From: Diphasiastrum complanatum
Taxonomy: Eukaryota; Streptophyta; Lycopodiopsida; Lycopodiales; Lycopodiaceae
Assembly (NCBI GenBank): GCA_029204225.1
Contig: CM055115.1
Coordinates: forward strand, 8,601,466-8,665,465
DNA: 64,000 nt
Reading direction: 5' to 3'
Every line of letters starts with the position of its first letter. The stretch's first letter is position 1. Position numbers and translations under genes: made by a program. Under the pieces are notes generated by a model that saw only the letters and a program-made list of their open reading frames with translations, was not told where the DNA came from and did no database searches. Below, piece by piece: positions 32,404 to 42,510 of the stretch.

Positions 32404-32660
32404 TTCAAAGTATTCACTATATTTATCTTCCTATTTTGTGTATACCATCCATAGTAATGGATAATAGAAATCAACTAGTAGCTCTATTCAACTTTTCTAT
32501 GAGTATTTTTGGACATTCAACATCTTATCATTGGATGTTACAAGAAACCTTAAGTAATGATCTGTTTTGAAGGTTTGGCTGCAATTATTTTCAAAGGCCG
32601 GATCCTTTTCTCTCAAATATTCTAAAGCGATATCATGTGAAGTCTTTCATTTATTTATTA
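32404..32660. repeat. Start of gypsy/coiled-coil repeat unit
   Basis: Matches 513-770; the same junction with the BPS1-like fragment as at 512/513. Confidence 0.6.
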
Positions 32661-33034
32661 CCACATATTAGATTCCACTTTTAACCTCACAATTGACATC
32701 CAAAACTGTGGATAACTCAATGGTCACAAAGATATCAGTTACGAGTTCAACTGAATGAATTCAAACCAGGATATCAATAACCAGTATTAAGCAATTATTT
32801 ATAGGGATTACCAAAATCCTAACTGCAAAATACATTTTCTGATACTACTTACTACCATCTGATGTCCACTCTTCTCCCTTCCTTAGAATTTTCAGTTCTC
32901 TAGAAATCTATTTCAGCTAAGGTACCAAAAAGACGTAATGACAGTAGTAAATGTTTAAAAATCAGTTACAATAGGAAAAAGTCCAAAACAATTTCAGTTA
33001 TATCAAAAATCATTTACTAGTATGTGAAACCGTA
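32661..33034. other. No recognised gene
   Basis: AT-rich DNA between two repeats; nothing seen. Confidence 0.45.
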
Positions 33035-33668
33035 CTAGTCTGATCTTTTGAATATAATTCACCATAGGATTTTACTGGAAATGAAATCAGTTATGTAATT
33101 TCTATTACGACAAATTTTCCAATCAAATTGGACTGTTTTTCCTTTTTATTGACTAGTTTGGCATTACTCCGTTAATATTGATAACACCTATCCAAACACA
33201 GAATATAAAATTACATGAATGGAAATCCCACCAATAGAATTTCAATAATTCTTGAACCATATCCTGTCAGATTTACTGTCTAGATAAAGAATACCATTCC
33301 CACTCATTCAATCTGATCATTTCATATTGTTTGATGATTTTAATAAAATTTAACGAGTATCTTGCACAAACATTTCTTTGACTGATAGAATTCTAGCGAT
33401 CAACATCAATTAGAAAACTATTAGACAAGTAACTTTCAAATTTTTACCAAATTGAAATTCAACAACAAAGAAAAAAATTCAAATTTTAACTTTCAATCTG
33501 GGAGTTCCCAACTCCAAAAGTAAAAAGAATGACAATACAATAAACCTGTCCGCAATTTCATTGCGGTTCCTCCTGTCAATTTTAACTTATCTATCTCTAC
33601 AAAGTAATTTAGACTTAGTGAAAACACTGTGACCAATTCTGAGTGATAAACTCAATTTAATGAATTCA
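33035..33668. repeat. Dispersed repeat R, partial copy
   Basis: Close match to 27696-28330, with small indels. It joins a gypsy LTR copy at about 33670. Confidence 0.65.
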
Positions 33669-33672
33669 CTAA

Positions 33673-34086
33673 AGGAGCATGATGCAAGACTGGAGTTTTC
33701 AACATGTTTGGGTGCCACGCATCACCATCCTAGGTGGTCACGTGTCGCTGACAAGACCGTGCTTGAAGGGACCCACTGTGCTACGTCTATATAGTGGTGG
33801 GGTTTCTCTCTTTCCATTCACTCAATCTACCCAGGAGTTCGTGGATGAAGAGCATGTGCATGAGCCGGGATGCATCTTTAGGCTAGGAGATGTGTGCTAG
33901 GGAGAGTAGAGTGGGTATGGGATGCCAGTTATCATAGGAGGCTTGACCGGGCATGATTATGTCGATTGCTCCAGTGCATGGGGGTGGGTCGGTTGTGACC
34001 CTACGGATGGGCAGTTACGGTGCATCGTCACTTGTATGGGGTCTGCGGAACCTTTAAGGCAGTCAATGATCCTAGGGAGTTGTAAC
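33673..34086 (+). mobile_element. Gypsy chromovirus LTR, 5'-truncated copy
   Basis: Matches 31205-31584 from AGGAGCATGATGCAAGACTGG to GTTGTAACA, but keeps a stretch (TTTCTCTCTTTCCATTCACT region) deleted from the 31163 copy. The first 40 bp of the LTR are absent. Confidence 0.75.
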
Positions 34087-34592
34087 ATATTCCCAATCAT
34101 TATTCTTGTTAATACATTCTGAATATGCACGTGAATTAGATATTGGCCATTGAGTTGAACAGAATCCATAGGAATAAGAGTCTCCAATAGAAGCCACTTT
34201 AAGCTCTTGTGAAATGGATCCATGAGGCATTGAACAAGAATCCGAGTAATGATATGAGTTGGATTTCTATGCAATAATGAAATCTCTTCATTGCTAGTAG
34301 TATCCATGTTGAATACCTCATACTCCATTAGATTGTTGTCAAAAATAAAATCATTCACTAAAGCTCCCAAATCAAACTGAAATGGTTCGCATATCGGGTT
34401 CTTAAAATAGCCACTCAATTTCAAGCCATGGAATATTGGTGCTGTATAGTCCTCATTCTGAAAGTCTGGTGAATGTCTTGATCGACTTTCTTTGAGCATA
34501 ACACTATTCTCGATTTGAAGACCAAAAAAGCTCTTCATGTGATCAAGATGAATGTGACAAATTGGACTTCTCAAGGAAGTTGGTAAGTGCAC
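34087..34592 (-). CDS. Unrecognised minus-strand open frame, part of a 211-residue ORF
   Basis: An open frame of 211 residues runs on the minus strand from 34592 to 33957; its last part overlaps an LTR and is probably chance. The N-terminal 165 residues (SPICHIHLDHMKSFFGLQ, FHGLKLSGYFKNPICEPFQF, NLMEYEVFNMDTTSNEEI) have a protein-like mix but match no domain I know. A shorter, frame-broken copy of the last part lies at 31620-31930. It could be a fragment of a captured host gene exon or of an unknown element. Its left boundary meets a copia gag, so the true start is unclear. Confidence 0.3.
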
Positions 34593-35154
34593 TACATCTA
34601 GTAAGGCTTGGGAATCTCTAAAGAAGGTTTATGAGTCCAAGTTTACATCAAGGGTTCTAACCCTTAGGAGTCAAATCTTTTCAAGTTTTTAAATAAGGAT
34701 GAAAGTGCTTATGCTTTTGTTTTGAGGGTTAAAGCATTCAATGATGAGTTAGCATGTATTGATGAAAGACTTAAGGAGATAGCACTTGTTCAAGTAGTTT
34801 TCAATGGCTTGTTGGATGATCATGCTAATCTTGCTCAAAGTTTTGTTATTCAAAAGACATTGCCAAGTATTGTGGACATGCAAGAAATCTTGGTGAATAA
34901 GGAGTTTAGGCTTCTATCAAGAGGAGGATCCACTTCCACATCTCAACCTGGAAAGGAGGAGGCTATGTTCTCAAAGGGCAAGTTCAAGGGCAACAACAAA
35001 GTCAAGTGATCTAAAGGACAATCTCAAGGTGAGTCTTCTACTTTTGTTGGCAAGAAGAAAGATAAATCTAAGCTTAAATGCTTCTATTGTGGAGTCAAAC
35101 ATGGCAAGGTTGCCATCGATGGGACCAAGTCCCGACATTTGTGACATTGTGCAG
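34593..35154 (+). pseudogene. Ty1/copia gag of another family (copia-D)
   Basis: The plus strand encodes TSSKAWESLKKVYESKF and TLRSQIFSSF, then after a frame change VKAFNDELACIDERLKEIAL, VQVVFNGLLDDHANLAQS, PSIVDMQEILVNKEFRLLSR, and, past a stop at about 35009, a damaged zinc knuckle (KLKCFYCGVKHGK) that lacks its last Cys. This is the UBN2 type of copia Gag but clearly not the copia-A or copia-B type. It ends where the inverted duplication begins. Confidence 0.75.
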
Positions 35155-35763
35155 CACATATATGACATAGTGTACTTATGACAAGGATGTGTGTACATTG
35201 TAAAAATTGAAAAGTACTGTATTGATAGATTTCTGCCATCGTAGGACACTTAAGATTTCAATTCCAACAGTTTGTGCTTTCATGAATTGTATCCCAAGGG
35301 ATCAATCACAAATTTGAGTTTATTGAACTTCTGCCTTAAACTATTGCAATTGATGATCATATGCCTATAGCTCGTAGTGATGAAATTAATTTTTTTTTGT
35401 AATTAATAAATTATATTGTTCATGCTCTTTTTGATTGAAAGACACTTAACGAATTAAGTTCTCTTTTTGGCTTGTAAAACTTTGTGCCCGTTCAGATATA
35501 TTCTAAGCAAAATGCTGACGCAATGGTAATACTACAAAGGAGCCATAGTAAAGGCCACGAGCATATGAGACAGAGCAATCACAATTACAATTTTCTCTAC
35601 CAAGTAAATTGTAGACCTCAATTATCTTGCCTTTCAAGAATATAAACAACGATAAAAGATTTCTATTTTTGTCAGTTAATTTGATGCCATGTTACTCCTC
35701 AATATCCAGCTTGTAAAGAATCTTGCGATAGTCATTCTAGATGTGCAACTAGAGAAGAATCAC

Positions 35764-36704
35764 TCAACAAAATTTCGTTACTGCAGAAATGAGTTTTGTC
35801 CTACCCGCGACTATGTCATCAAAAAGATCACGTACGGTGCACTCCAAACTTTCCAAACCACAGTTCAGACTGTTTAAGCTATGCCGAAGCTCCGTAACAT
35901 CTGACATTCGCAATTCGAACGAGCGCGGAACTCTCCAAATGACTGAAATTCAATGAAAAAATTATCCACATGAGCTTCCATGTTTCCAAATTCTCTTAGA
36001 AGGATTTTCTCTTTCGTTTCCTCACTGAACCGCAAGCCAATTCGTTCGATAAGCGTTTGATGTGAATTAGACGTAGATTTAGCCCATTCGCCCGTCGAAC
36101 AAATCGCAATCAGTTTAGCGGAGTAAGAACTATCCATGTGAAGGAGTCCAAACAGAAGAATCATTGAAACGAAAGAAATTATGCTCTTCATGGGGTAAAT
36201 TACTGCGCAAGGATCAAATTGCTTTGCATATCTGCTACCAAAATACCAAAGCTCCTCCTCTGCCTCAAGTTTCATATCAACAAGTTGCTTGTTTGCTTGA
36301 TGTATTCTGGACATCTCTCGTCGGCAATGATTTAGAGCCTGAACTATGGTATCATAATGATCCCCACCTGCTTGAAGAGCTTCAACAGCTATATGGACTA
36401 CCCGCCCATAAATTCGCAATCTGGAAATACCCGTCATCAAAGCTTTATAAACATTCATAAGTCGCACTGTCTCATCCATCAGAGTACTAAAGCATTTTAA
36501 TGGAAAAACAACCTTCTCCGCTAGATCCAAAACGGCTGCAAGAGAAGATCTGAGGATATCCACAGCATACTGCATCCAGTCTATTGTGAAAAACTTATCT
36601 CCAATTGACTCTTCCAATTTTTGCAGACATGACAACAAATTGTCGTGAAATGACATATTGGCAGCACCATGACCGTGAGATCGCAGCGAATTCACAAAAA
36701 CCAT
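35764..36704 (-). pseudogene. BYPASS1 (BPS1)-like protein gene, left copy
   Basis: BPS1-family proteins are plant-specific; Arabidopsis BPS1 restrains production of a root-derived mobile signal that arrests shoot growth. The ATG at 36704 starts MVFVNSLRSHGHGAANM, followed by SFHDNLLSCLQKLEESIGDK, FFTIDWMQYAVDILRSSLAA and a long helical region typical of the family (RLMNVYKALMTGISRLRIYG). A hydrophobic stretch (SIISFVSMILLFGLLHM, about residues 170-190) may be a membrane segment. About 276 residues are open in one frame. A 4-bp deletion relative to the right copy near 35932 shifts the frame, so the family C-terminus ending AVRKFC is encoded but out of frame; the shifted frame ends at 35874. 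No intron is apparent. Probably a pseudogene, or a gene with an altered tail. Confidence 0.75.
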
Positions 36705-37009
36705 GGCGTTGTTTCTTTAGGCAGAGTTAAGGAAGCAACCTTTGCCGTCTGTGTATTTTGCAGAAATCAAGGTAAGGCTACCTGCCTACCGCTGTACCTT
36801 CTGAAATAGCTTGAGAACGTTGTCAACAAAAAAAAATTATGAAGTAAAATTCGCCTTGAGATTTTCGACGAACCCAGCTACGGATTATCACTGACTCAGA
36901 GGTTCGAAGGAATTTATTGAGTTCCGCCCTCTGTCTCTTACATTCAACACGTCTGCATTCAAGTAAGGCTGTTCTTGGCAAATCGTTCGCGCTCTCACTC
37001 TCGCTCGCT

Positions 37010-37047
<38 letters not shown>

Positions 37048-37115
37048 CAAGTGTGTGGTGTTCTCTCTATGGATCTCTATTTATATGCTATTTGGACACC
37101 TTCAAAACCCTAGTC
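36705..37115 (-). promoter_or_regulatory. Promoter and 5' leader of the left BPS1-like gene
   Basis: Read on the minus strand: a telo-box (complement of AAACCCTAG at 37104-37112), TATAAATA at 37078-37085, then about 35 bp further a GA-dinucleotide run (37014-37044) and a leader of about 300 bp to the ATG. TATA plus GA-rich leader is a common plant arrangement. Confidence 0.6.
37014..37044. repeat. (CT)n microsatellite in the BPS1-like leader
   Basis: Dinucleotide run, GA on the gene strand. The right copy at 54792-54826 has a similar tract interrupted by a GG. Confidence 0.95.
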
Positions 37116-37149
37116 GTTACATAATATGTAGTTCCCTAGAACGTGACTA

Positions 37150-37850
37150 AATGCATATTGGACCCCTAAAAGGGCTAAAACTTGGGACCAAAAAACACTT
37201 TGGATACCAAGCCAACAAAGTGATCCAAGGGAGTTGCCTGGAATATGACTAGGTAATAGAATGCCATGGTTAACCTCGGTACTCGTTATTTATTTAGATA
37301 TGTCGGACTATGCATCGCATTTTCAAGTTGCACCGCATGCCAAAGTGCTATTTGTCTTTCAAAGAAAAGCAAATATGTCAACAAGGTGAGGATGAGGGTC
37401 TTCAGCTAGAGCCTACACTACATCATGGGTGACTAGGAGGAGGCTATGCTAGACATCACTAGTTGGCCTTTAGGTATCATGATTCAGCCCTATCTCCTCA
37501 GGCTTTACTATGAAGAATTTAGGATTTCACTTTTAGGTTGTTTACACGTTGCAGACTGATAGACGTTATAACAATTTGTGATTTGCTTTTATGAAATTTG
37601 GATAATGGAATTATAGAAGTTGGAACTACATGCCATTCATCGTTTATGTATGTACTACGATTTCAGACTTGTCACTGTATTCTAATTATGGTAACAAGCA
37701 TTACTTCCCCTCGCATCAGACAAGCATTCATTGCATCGATTAACAATGATCACTTAGATAAGAATACAGAGATTTTACTATATGAGCAAAACTTCATAAG
37801 TATAATCTTGAAAATAGCATAGAGAGAGTAAATCATTCACATCAATAAAA
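37150..37850. repeat. Upstream flank of the left BPS1-like gene
   Basis: Shared with the right arm (54010-54660); part (37157-37440) also recurs at 4088-4360. I see no gene. The frame at 37598-37822 is conserved in the other arm only because the DNA is duplicated. Confidence 0.55.
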
Positions 37851-37854
37851 TGAG

Positions 37855-38686
37855 AATAGACTAACTCACTAACTTCACTTCATTCCATTTCAAAGAAATA
37901 TGCGAGAACAAATGCTCTTTATATAGCCTTGTAGATGTTCTAAATATGAAATAACCGTCTTAGCTTCCATAACCACTTCTTGGCATTGGCCCTTCGATAA
38001 TCGCAAGCCTGAATCCATTGGTGAGTGAGCTAGTTTACAATTGATCAAATTGTCTCTGATAAGGGTATTGTGAAGATACCGTTGCTGAGTGATAAAGATC
38101 AGCCTTCTCGCTGTGTTGAATGCCCAAACAGAAGTGAGCTTTGCCCAGATCGGTCCTGTCAAGTTCGGAAGACAGCATCTTTTTAGCATCCTTCACCAGA
38201 TTGGTACTATTGTTGAAAAGCAACGTATCATCGACATACGAGGTGATAATTATAAAAGATTACTGCATTAACTTGAAGTAGACATTAGAATCAGCCATAA
38301 AGTGCTTTGTGGAGCTTGTAGACATGATGCTTCATACCTTCGTGAACGTATTCTTCAAGCTGGAGCATATAGATGTCTTTTTCGATGACTATTTTCAAAT
38401 AAGCTATCTATAGATCGAGTTGATGTACTTCAAGGTCGGCTGCTGCAACATATGATAGGAGGGCTCGTATCAATGAATGCTTGACTACTGGACTGAAATT
38501 CTCATTTTAGTCAATGTTGGGGATCTGAGCGAATGCTCGTGCTACTAGTCGAGCCTTCCTTCGATCATAGCTCCATTGGCATTGTACTTGATGTTAAAGA
38601 CCCATTTGCAATCGATAAGATTGTTGCCAGAGGGAGCTTCGACTAGTGACCATGTCTGGTTCTTGATCAGAGAGGAATATTCTATC
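37855..38686 (-). pseudogene. copia-A reverse transcriptase / pol 3' end and LTR, left arm
   Basis: The minus strand, from 38686: IEYSSLIKNQTWSLVEAPSG and NNLIDCKWVFNIKYNANGAM (start of copia reverse transcriptase). A broken frame then carries LEEYVHEGMKHHVYKLHKAL and, after a deletion of roughly 60 residues, SYVDDTLLFNNST with the YVDD active site at about 38235-38250. KKMLSSELDRTDLGKAHFCL and NLINCKLAHSPMDSGLRLSK follow. RNase H is missing: the frame runs straight into the LTR (TGCCAAGAAGTGGTTATGG, 37985 downward). The right edge at 38686 is where an LTR retrotransposon inserted. Confidence 0.75.
38682..38686. repeat. Target site duplication CTATC, left
   Basis: CTATC immediately before the TG of the 5' LTR is repeated immediately after the CA of the 3' LTR at 43713-43717. 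Confidence 0.85.
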
Positions 38687-39908
38687 TGTTGTAAAGCTAC
38701 CTTTACAAGCTTTACTTCTGGCGCCACTGGTGCCAGCATCGTCCCTGGTGCCAGCTGCTGCTGCTCCCGGTGCCAATGGTGCTGGCGCTCTCCCAGCGCC
38801 ACTGTGACGAGAATCCAACCGGCGCCAAGTTCCTATGGCTGAAAATCTTTGATCGGTTCTAGCGAAGTCCAAAGAGCTCAGATCGATGTGCAATCACCTC
38901 ACACGATCTAGGCATGATTAAACGAAGCCTGGGGATCAATAAAATCTAGAGAGAGAAAATGACTTTCTAGAGAGAGAAAAACGTGCTTTACCAGCCTGGG
39001 TAGAGTGCTTGGTATGAGAGGGGGTGTCGAATACCACCAATACTATAGGGGAGTGCGGGTTGCGACTCAGGGCGAGCTCCAACCAAGTCTCAGCCTCCCT
39101 TGCTGGAATGTTGTCCTGGCACTCGCCTTGGCATGCCCGCTCCCTGGAGACTAGGGTCGGTCACACACTTGAAATGTAACCTTCTTAGATTTATCAATAA
39201 AGTAGGATTTTCATCAAACTGACTCTGATTACCTTATGGGTTTCAGTGTTCGGTAAAAGCGCCAGTTGTAAGGCCGCTTCAAAATTTTTAAATTGGCACA
39301 TCGCTGAGGGTCATATCCCGGGACGCCGGCGGTATGCCGTCGGGACCATTTGGTCCGCGGTGCTAGCGGTATGCTGTCGGGACCATTTGGTCCAGGAACT
39401 GGTTGTCTCCATATCCGTTGGGGCTTGTGGTTCTGAGTGTTCCTTGCATGAACATGAATGGGTTAAGCTCTTGGGGAACGGGATCTAACCTATCGGCTAA
39501 GTTGGATGGCTTGCTTGGGTGGAAGTAACCTGTTTATGGCTGTCCAGTCTGGCGTGGCGCCATGTTGGCTTCCAGCACTCGTGACGAAGCTTTCAATTGG
39601 TTAAGTCTGATGTAAGTCAGACCGCTTGCTTGGAATGGATGTTACTCGTTTGTAACAAAGCTTCGAGCTGGTTAAGTTTGATGTATGTCGGGCGGCTTGC
39701 TTGGAGGGAAGTCACCCACATCGGGACCCCCGATCTGGCATGGCGCCAGGTTGGATCTCAATGTTGGTTTTCGAAACTTCAAGTTGGTTAAGTCTAATCG
39801 TTGTTGGCGAGTTGGCTGCTTGTATGTCTAGTGGGTTTGGATGGCAAGAGTTGAAGTCTAGGAAGCTAAGTCGTGGTTCCCGGTTCCCTCTGGGATGCCT
39901 GCGCTACA
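38687..39908 (+). mobile_element. 5' LTR of the LARD-like element
   Basis: Begins TGTTGTAAAGCTACCTTTAC, with GTAAAG/CTTTAC able to form a hairpin at the very end. It contains a GC-rich stretch (GGCGCCA repeats, 38716-38830), AATAAA at 39196-39201 as a likely poly-A signal, and two copies of GGTATGCNGTCGGGACCATT at 39331-39395. Ends CTGCGCTACA. Confidence 0.9.
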
Positions 39909-39910
39909 TG

Positions 39911-39922
39911 TGGTATCAGAGC
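39911..39922 (+). other. Primer binding site, initiator-Met tRNA
   Basis: TGGTATCAGAGC is a full match to the complement of the 3' end of plant initiator Met tRNA, two bases after the LTR. Confidence 0.9.
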
Positions 39923-39984
39923 CGACTGGTCGGTCAACTATGTGGATCTCAAGGAAATGGCCACTGTTTGGGGTTCATCAAGAC

Positions 39985-40665
39985 AACTGTTGTGCAAGGT
40001 GCTGCCCACAGTGTAAGCACGGGTGCATCCACAGTCGGGGTGGTCGGTAGAACGGGGGCTTGATGAGTCAAGGTGCTGCCCTTGAGGTATAAGCACAGTC
40101 AGTTTCCATGGTTCGGGCCTGGCGCCATCTGCACGTAGGACAGATGAGGCAATGTGCTGCCATTAGGTTGGTGTAAGCACGGTCTCTGCCTTGTGGGGTG
40201 CGGGGTGACATATTCGCGATAGCCACCCTTCGTTTAGCTATAAGGGCTATCGACCAAATTTGGTGGGGGCGTTACTGAGGCAATGTGCTGCCTAACGGTG
40301 AAAGCATGGGTGCATCCACGATTTGGGTGGTATGCTGCCGATCGTTTAGCTATAAGGGCTATCAACTAGATTTGGTGGGGGCGTTACTGAGGCAATGTGT
40401 TGCCTAACGGTGAAAGCACGGGTGTGTCCACGGGGGTGGTATATTCAAGGATAGCTGCCGTTCGTTTAGCTAGAAGGGCTATCGACCAAATTTGGTGGGG
40501 GCGTTACTGAGGAAATGTGCTGCCTAACGGTGAAAGCATGGGTGCGTCCACGATTGGGGGGTATGCTGCCGATCTTTTAGCTATAATGGCTATCAACGAA
40601 AAAGTGGTGGGGTGTGACTGAGGCAATGTGCTGCTTAATGTGAAAGCACGGATAGTTGGAGGGGT
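39985..40665 (+). repeat. Tandem repeats in the retrotransposon leader
   Basis: Four units of about 110-125 bp from 40233 on, each with TTTAGCTATAAGGGCTATC, TTTGGTGGGGGCGTTACTGA and GGCAATGTGCTGCCTAACGG. They are preceded from 39985 by three more diverged units sharing only the GTGCTGCC ... GTAAGCACG core. Placed in the leader just after the primer site, where packaging and dimerisation signals lie in retroelements. Confidence 0.85.
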
Positions 40666-42496
40666 GTCCTATGTGGGCTGATTCTGTGATCGATTTGTAT
40701 GGGCACGTCCAGGCAAAGGTCCGTTGGCAGGACCATCTGAAAGGGGGACCTTGTCTTTGTTACTTGTTAGTAAACCTGCCTGAGTGTCTTACTTGTATGT
40801 ATTCGTGGTGATTCTTAGTACTCGTGCTTTGCCTGGTTTGCATGATTGCTTGTGATACAAGGAACTGATGGCTCGAGAAGGAACCTTTCTTTTGAAGGCT
40901 GATACCATCAAACGAAGAGGACTACAATATCTGTGGGACGAATTTGCAGTTCAAGTACTCGCACGTGAATGGCAACGAAACGACTCAATGTTTGTAAAGG
41001 ATGGATGGCTAGCCTATTTCTTGGGTTAGTTTCATTTGCGACAACGCCTACCAGACGCAAGCAGGAAGTCAAAAGTTGGAAAGGGCAATTTCAGGGGAGA
41101 TCTTCCATGGAGTAGTTGGTCTTCATTTTGGGACGGCCACCTTCGGAACTGAAACTCATTGAGCATGGGTGATATCCAGTATCAGTTGGGTTTTTCCTTA
41201 AAGGGGAAAGACTAGGATCCTCTTCAGAAATTGGCAACAAGTTGGATCGAGCCATAATCCTAGCAGATGGGAAGCAAAGTGTTGGAAAGGCTTTTTGTCC
41301 GAAGAACTATACTCTAAGTCCGATCAGCTAATTTCATAAGTGGAGGGGAACTATCACACACACCTCTCTCCTGGGACAAATTTTGAATGAAAGTTGATCA
41401 AAACGGGGGCGAATTCAAGGTGATCTAGCCATACTCACACGAGAAGAATGGCGAACTTTGGACCTAATAAGTTGACAAGTTTTTGTTGTGGAAAGGAAAG
41501 CTTGTTATAGGCTTTCTCTGGACCAGCAATGATGAGAAAAATATGAGTACAATGGCTTGTGTCACATGTAAGGCAGCTGATCAATGAAGGAACTGTGAAA
41601 GTTGAGTCTTGCATGAGAGACTTGGTATTTCGAACGAACGCTAAGGGACAGTTCATATTGAGATCGGACTAGTGCAAACTCTGGGTGCATGTGTTTGATT
41701 CAAAGAGAGCTACTTGAAGCCAAGCTCGATGTACACTTCTTGTTTTGACTGTGAGGCAACTGACCAGTGATGGAATTGTGAAAGTCAAGTTTTGCGTGAT
41801 GGACATGGTGCTTCAAACAAAACGCGAAGAGATAGTTCGTATGCGGATCAAACTGGTGCGACCCTTTGGCTTTCCACGAGGTCAATGGTTACATTTGGGC
41901 TTATTCAAAGAGCTACTTCAAGCTAAGTGAGAGGTGCATTGCGGAGTACTCAATCTTTGCCTACCTTAAAGAGCCAAGAAGGAAATGTATCAAGATCAGG
42001 CTGGGACAAGGAGAGAAATCAAGGTGCAGAAGTAACAAGGCATGGAGTGGACCATAAAGTGGGCAATCAAACGATAAATCCTTTGGCTCAGGGAGCCTTG
42101 ATACATGTGCGGAACTGATCAAATCTGGATCTCAGGGAGCTCAACACAAAGTGCATCAAGGACAAATCAGGAGCTCAAAGGAGTTCCAAAGTCGAAAGTC
42201 AGAAGCGACAGGGGTGAACATTTCAAAGAAAGGCCTCTGTCACCAGTTAATAAGGTTCTTGGATTTTACGAAAGCGATATAAAATCTACACTTTTCTCAG
42301 ACAAAGAGATATTTTAAGCTATGTAATTTCTCAGTACAAAGATCTGAGCCTCCAACTTGTGGTGTGCCAGCTTCAATGTTAATAAAAAGTGGCCAGTAAA
42401 TTGAGTACTGTGCCAAGTAGCTTAGATGTATAGTTATTTTTAATTGGGAGACACCTTTACTTTAATTTGACATCTGATGAGGACATCAGATTTTAT
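40666..42496 (+). other. Non-coding interior of the LARD-like element
   Basis: About 1.8 kb with only short frames (the longest under 75 residues). No retroviral-type domain, zinc knuckle or YxDD motif could be read in any frame. Confidence 0.6.
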
Positions 42497-42510
42497 AAAG
42501 GTGGGGTGGA
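42497..42510 (+). other. Polypurine tract
   Basis: AAAGGTGGGGTGGA directly before the 3' LTR. Confidence 0.8.

Larger units (their letters stand above)
35155..38195. repeat. Left arm of a 3-kb inverted duplication
   Basis: Reverse complement of 53650-56660. The arm holds, from left to right: downstream flank, BPS1-like gene (minus), promoter with GA tract, unassigned upstream DNA (37150-37850), a copia-A LTR and the 3' end of its pol. The match fades at GACATATATG on the outer side and near the ATGCTGTCTTCCGAACTT block on the inner side. Confidence 0.85.

Noticed and set aside
36164-36460. 98-residue plus-strand frame (and its mirror at 55379-55675)
   Set aside because: Antisense shadow of the BPS1-like coding region; conserved only because the gene is duplicated.
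39246-40063. Plus-strand frames of 64-120 residues in the LARD LTR and leader
   Set aside because: They lie in non-coding LTR and leader DNA and simply recur in both LTRs; no gag-like motif.
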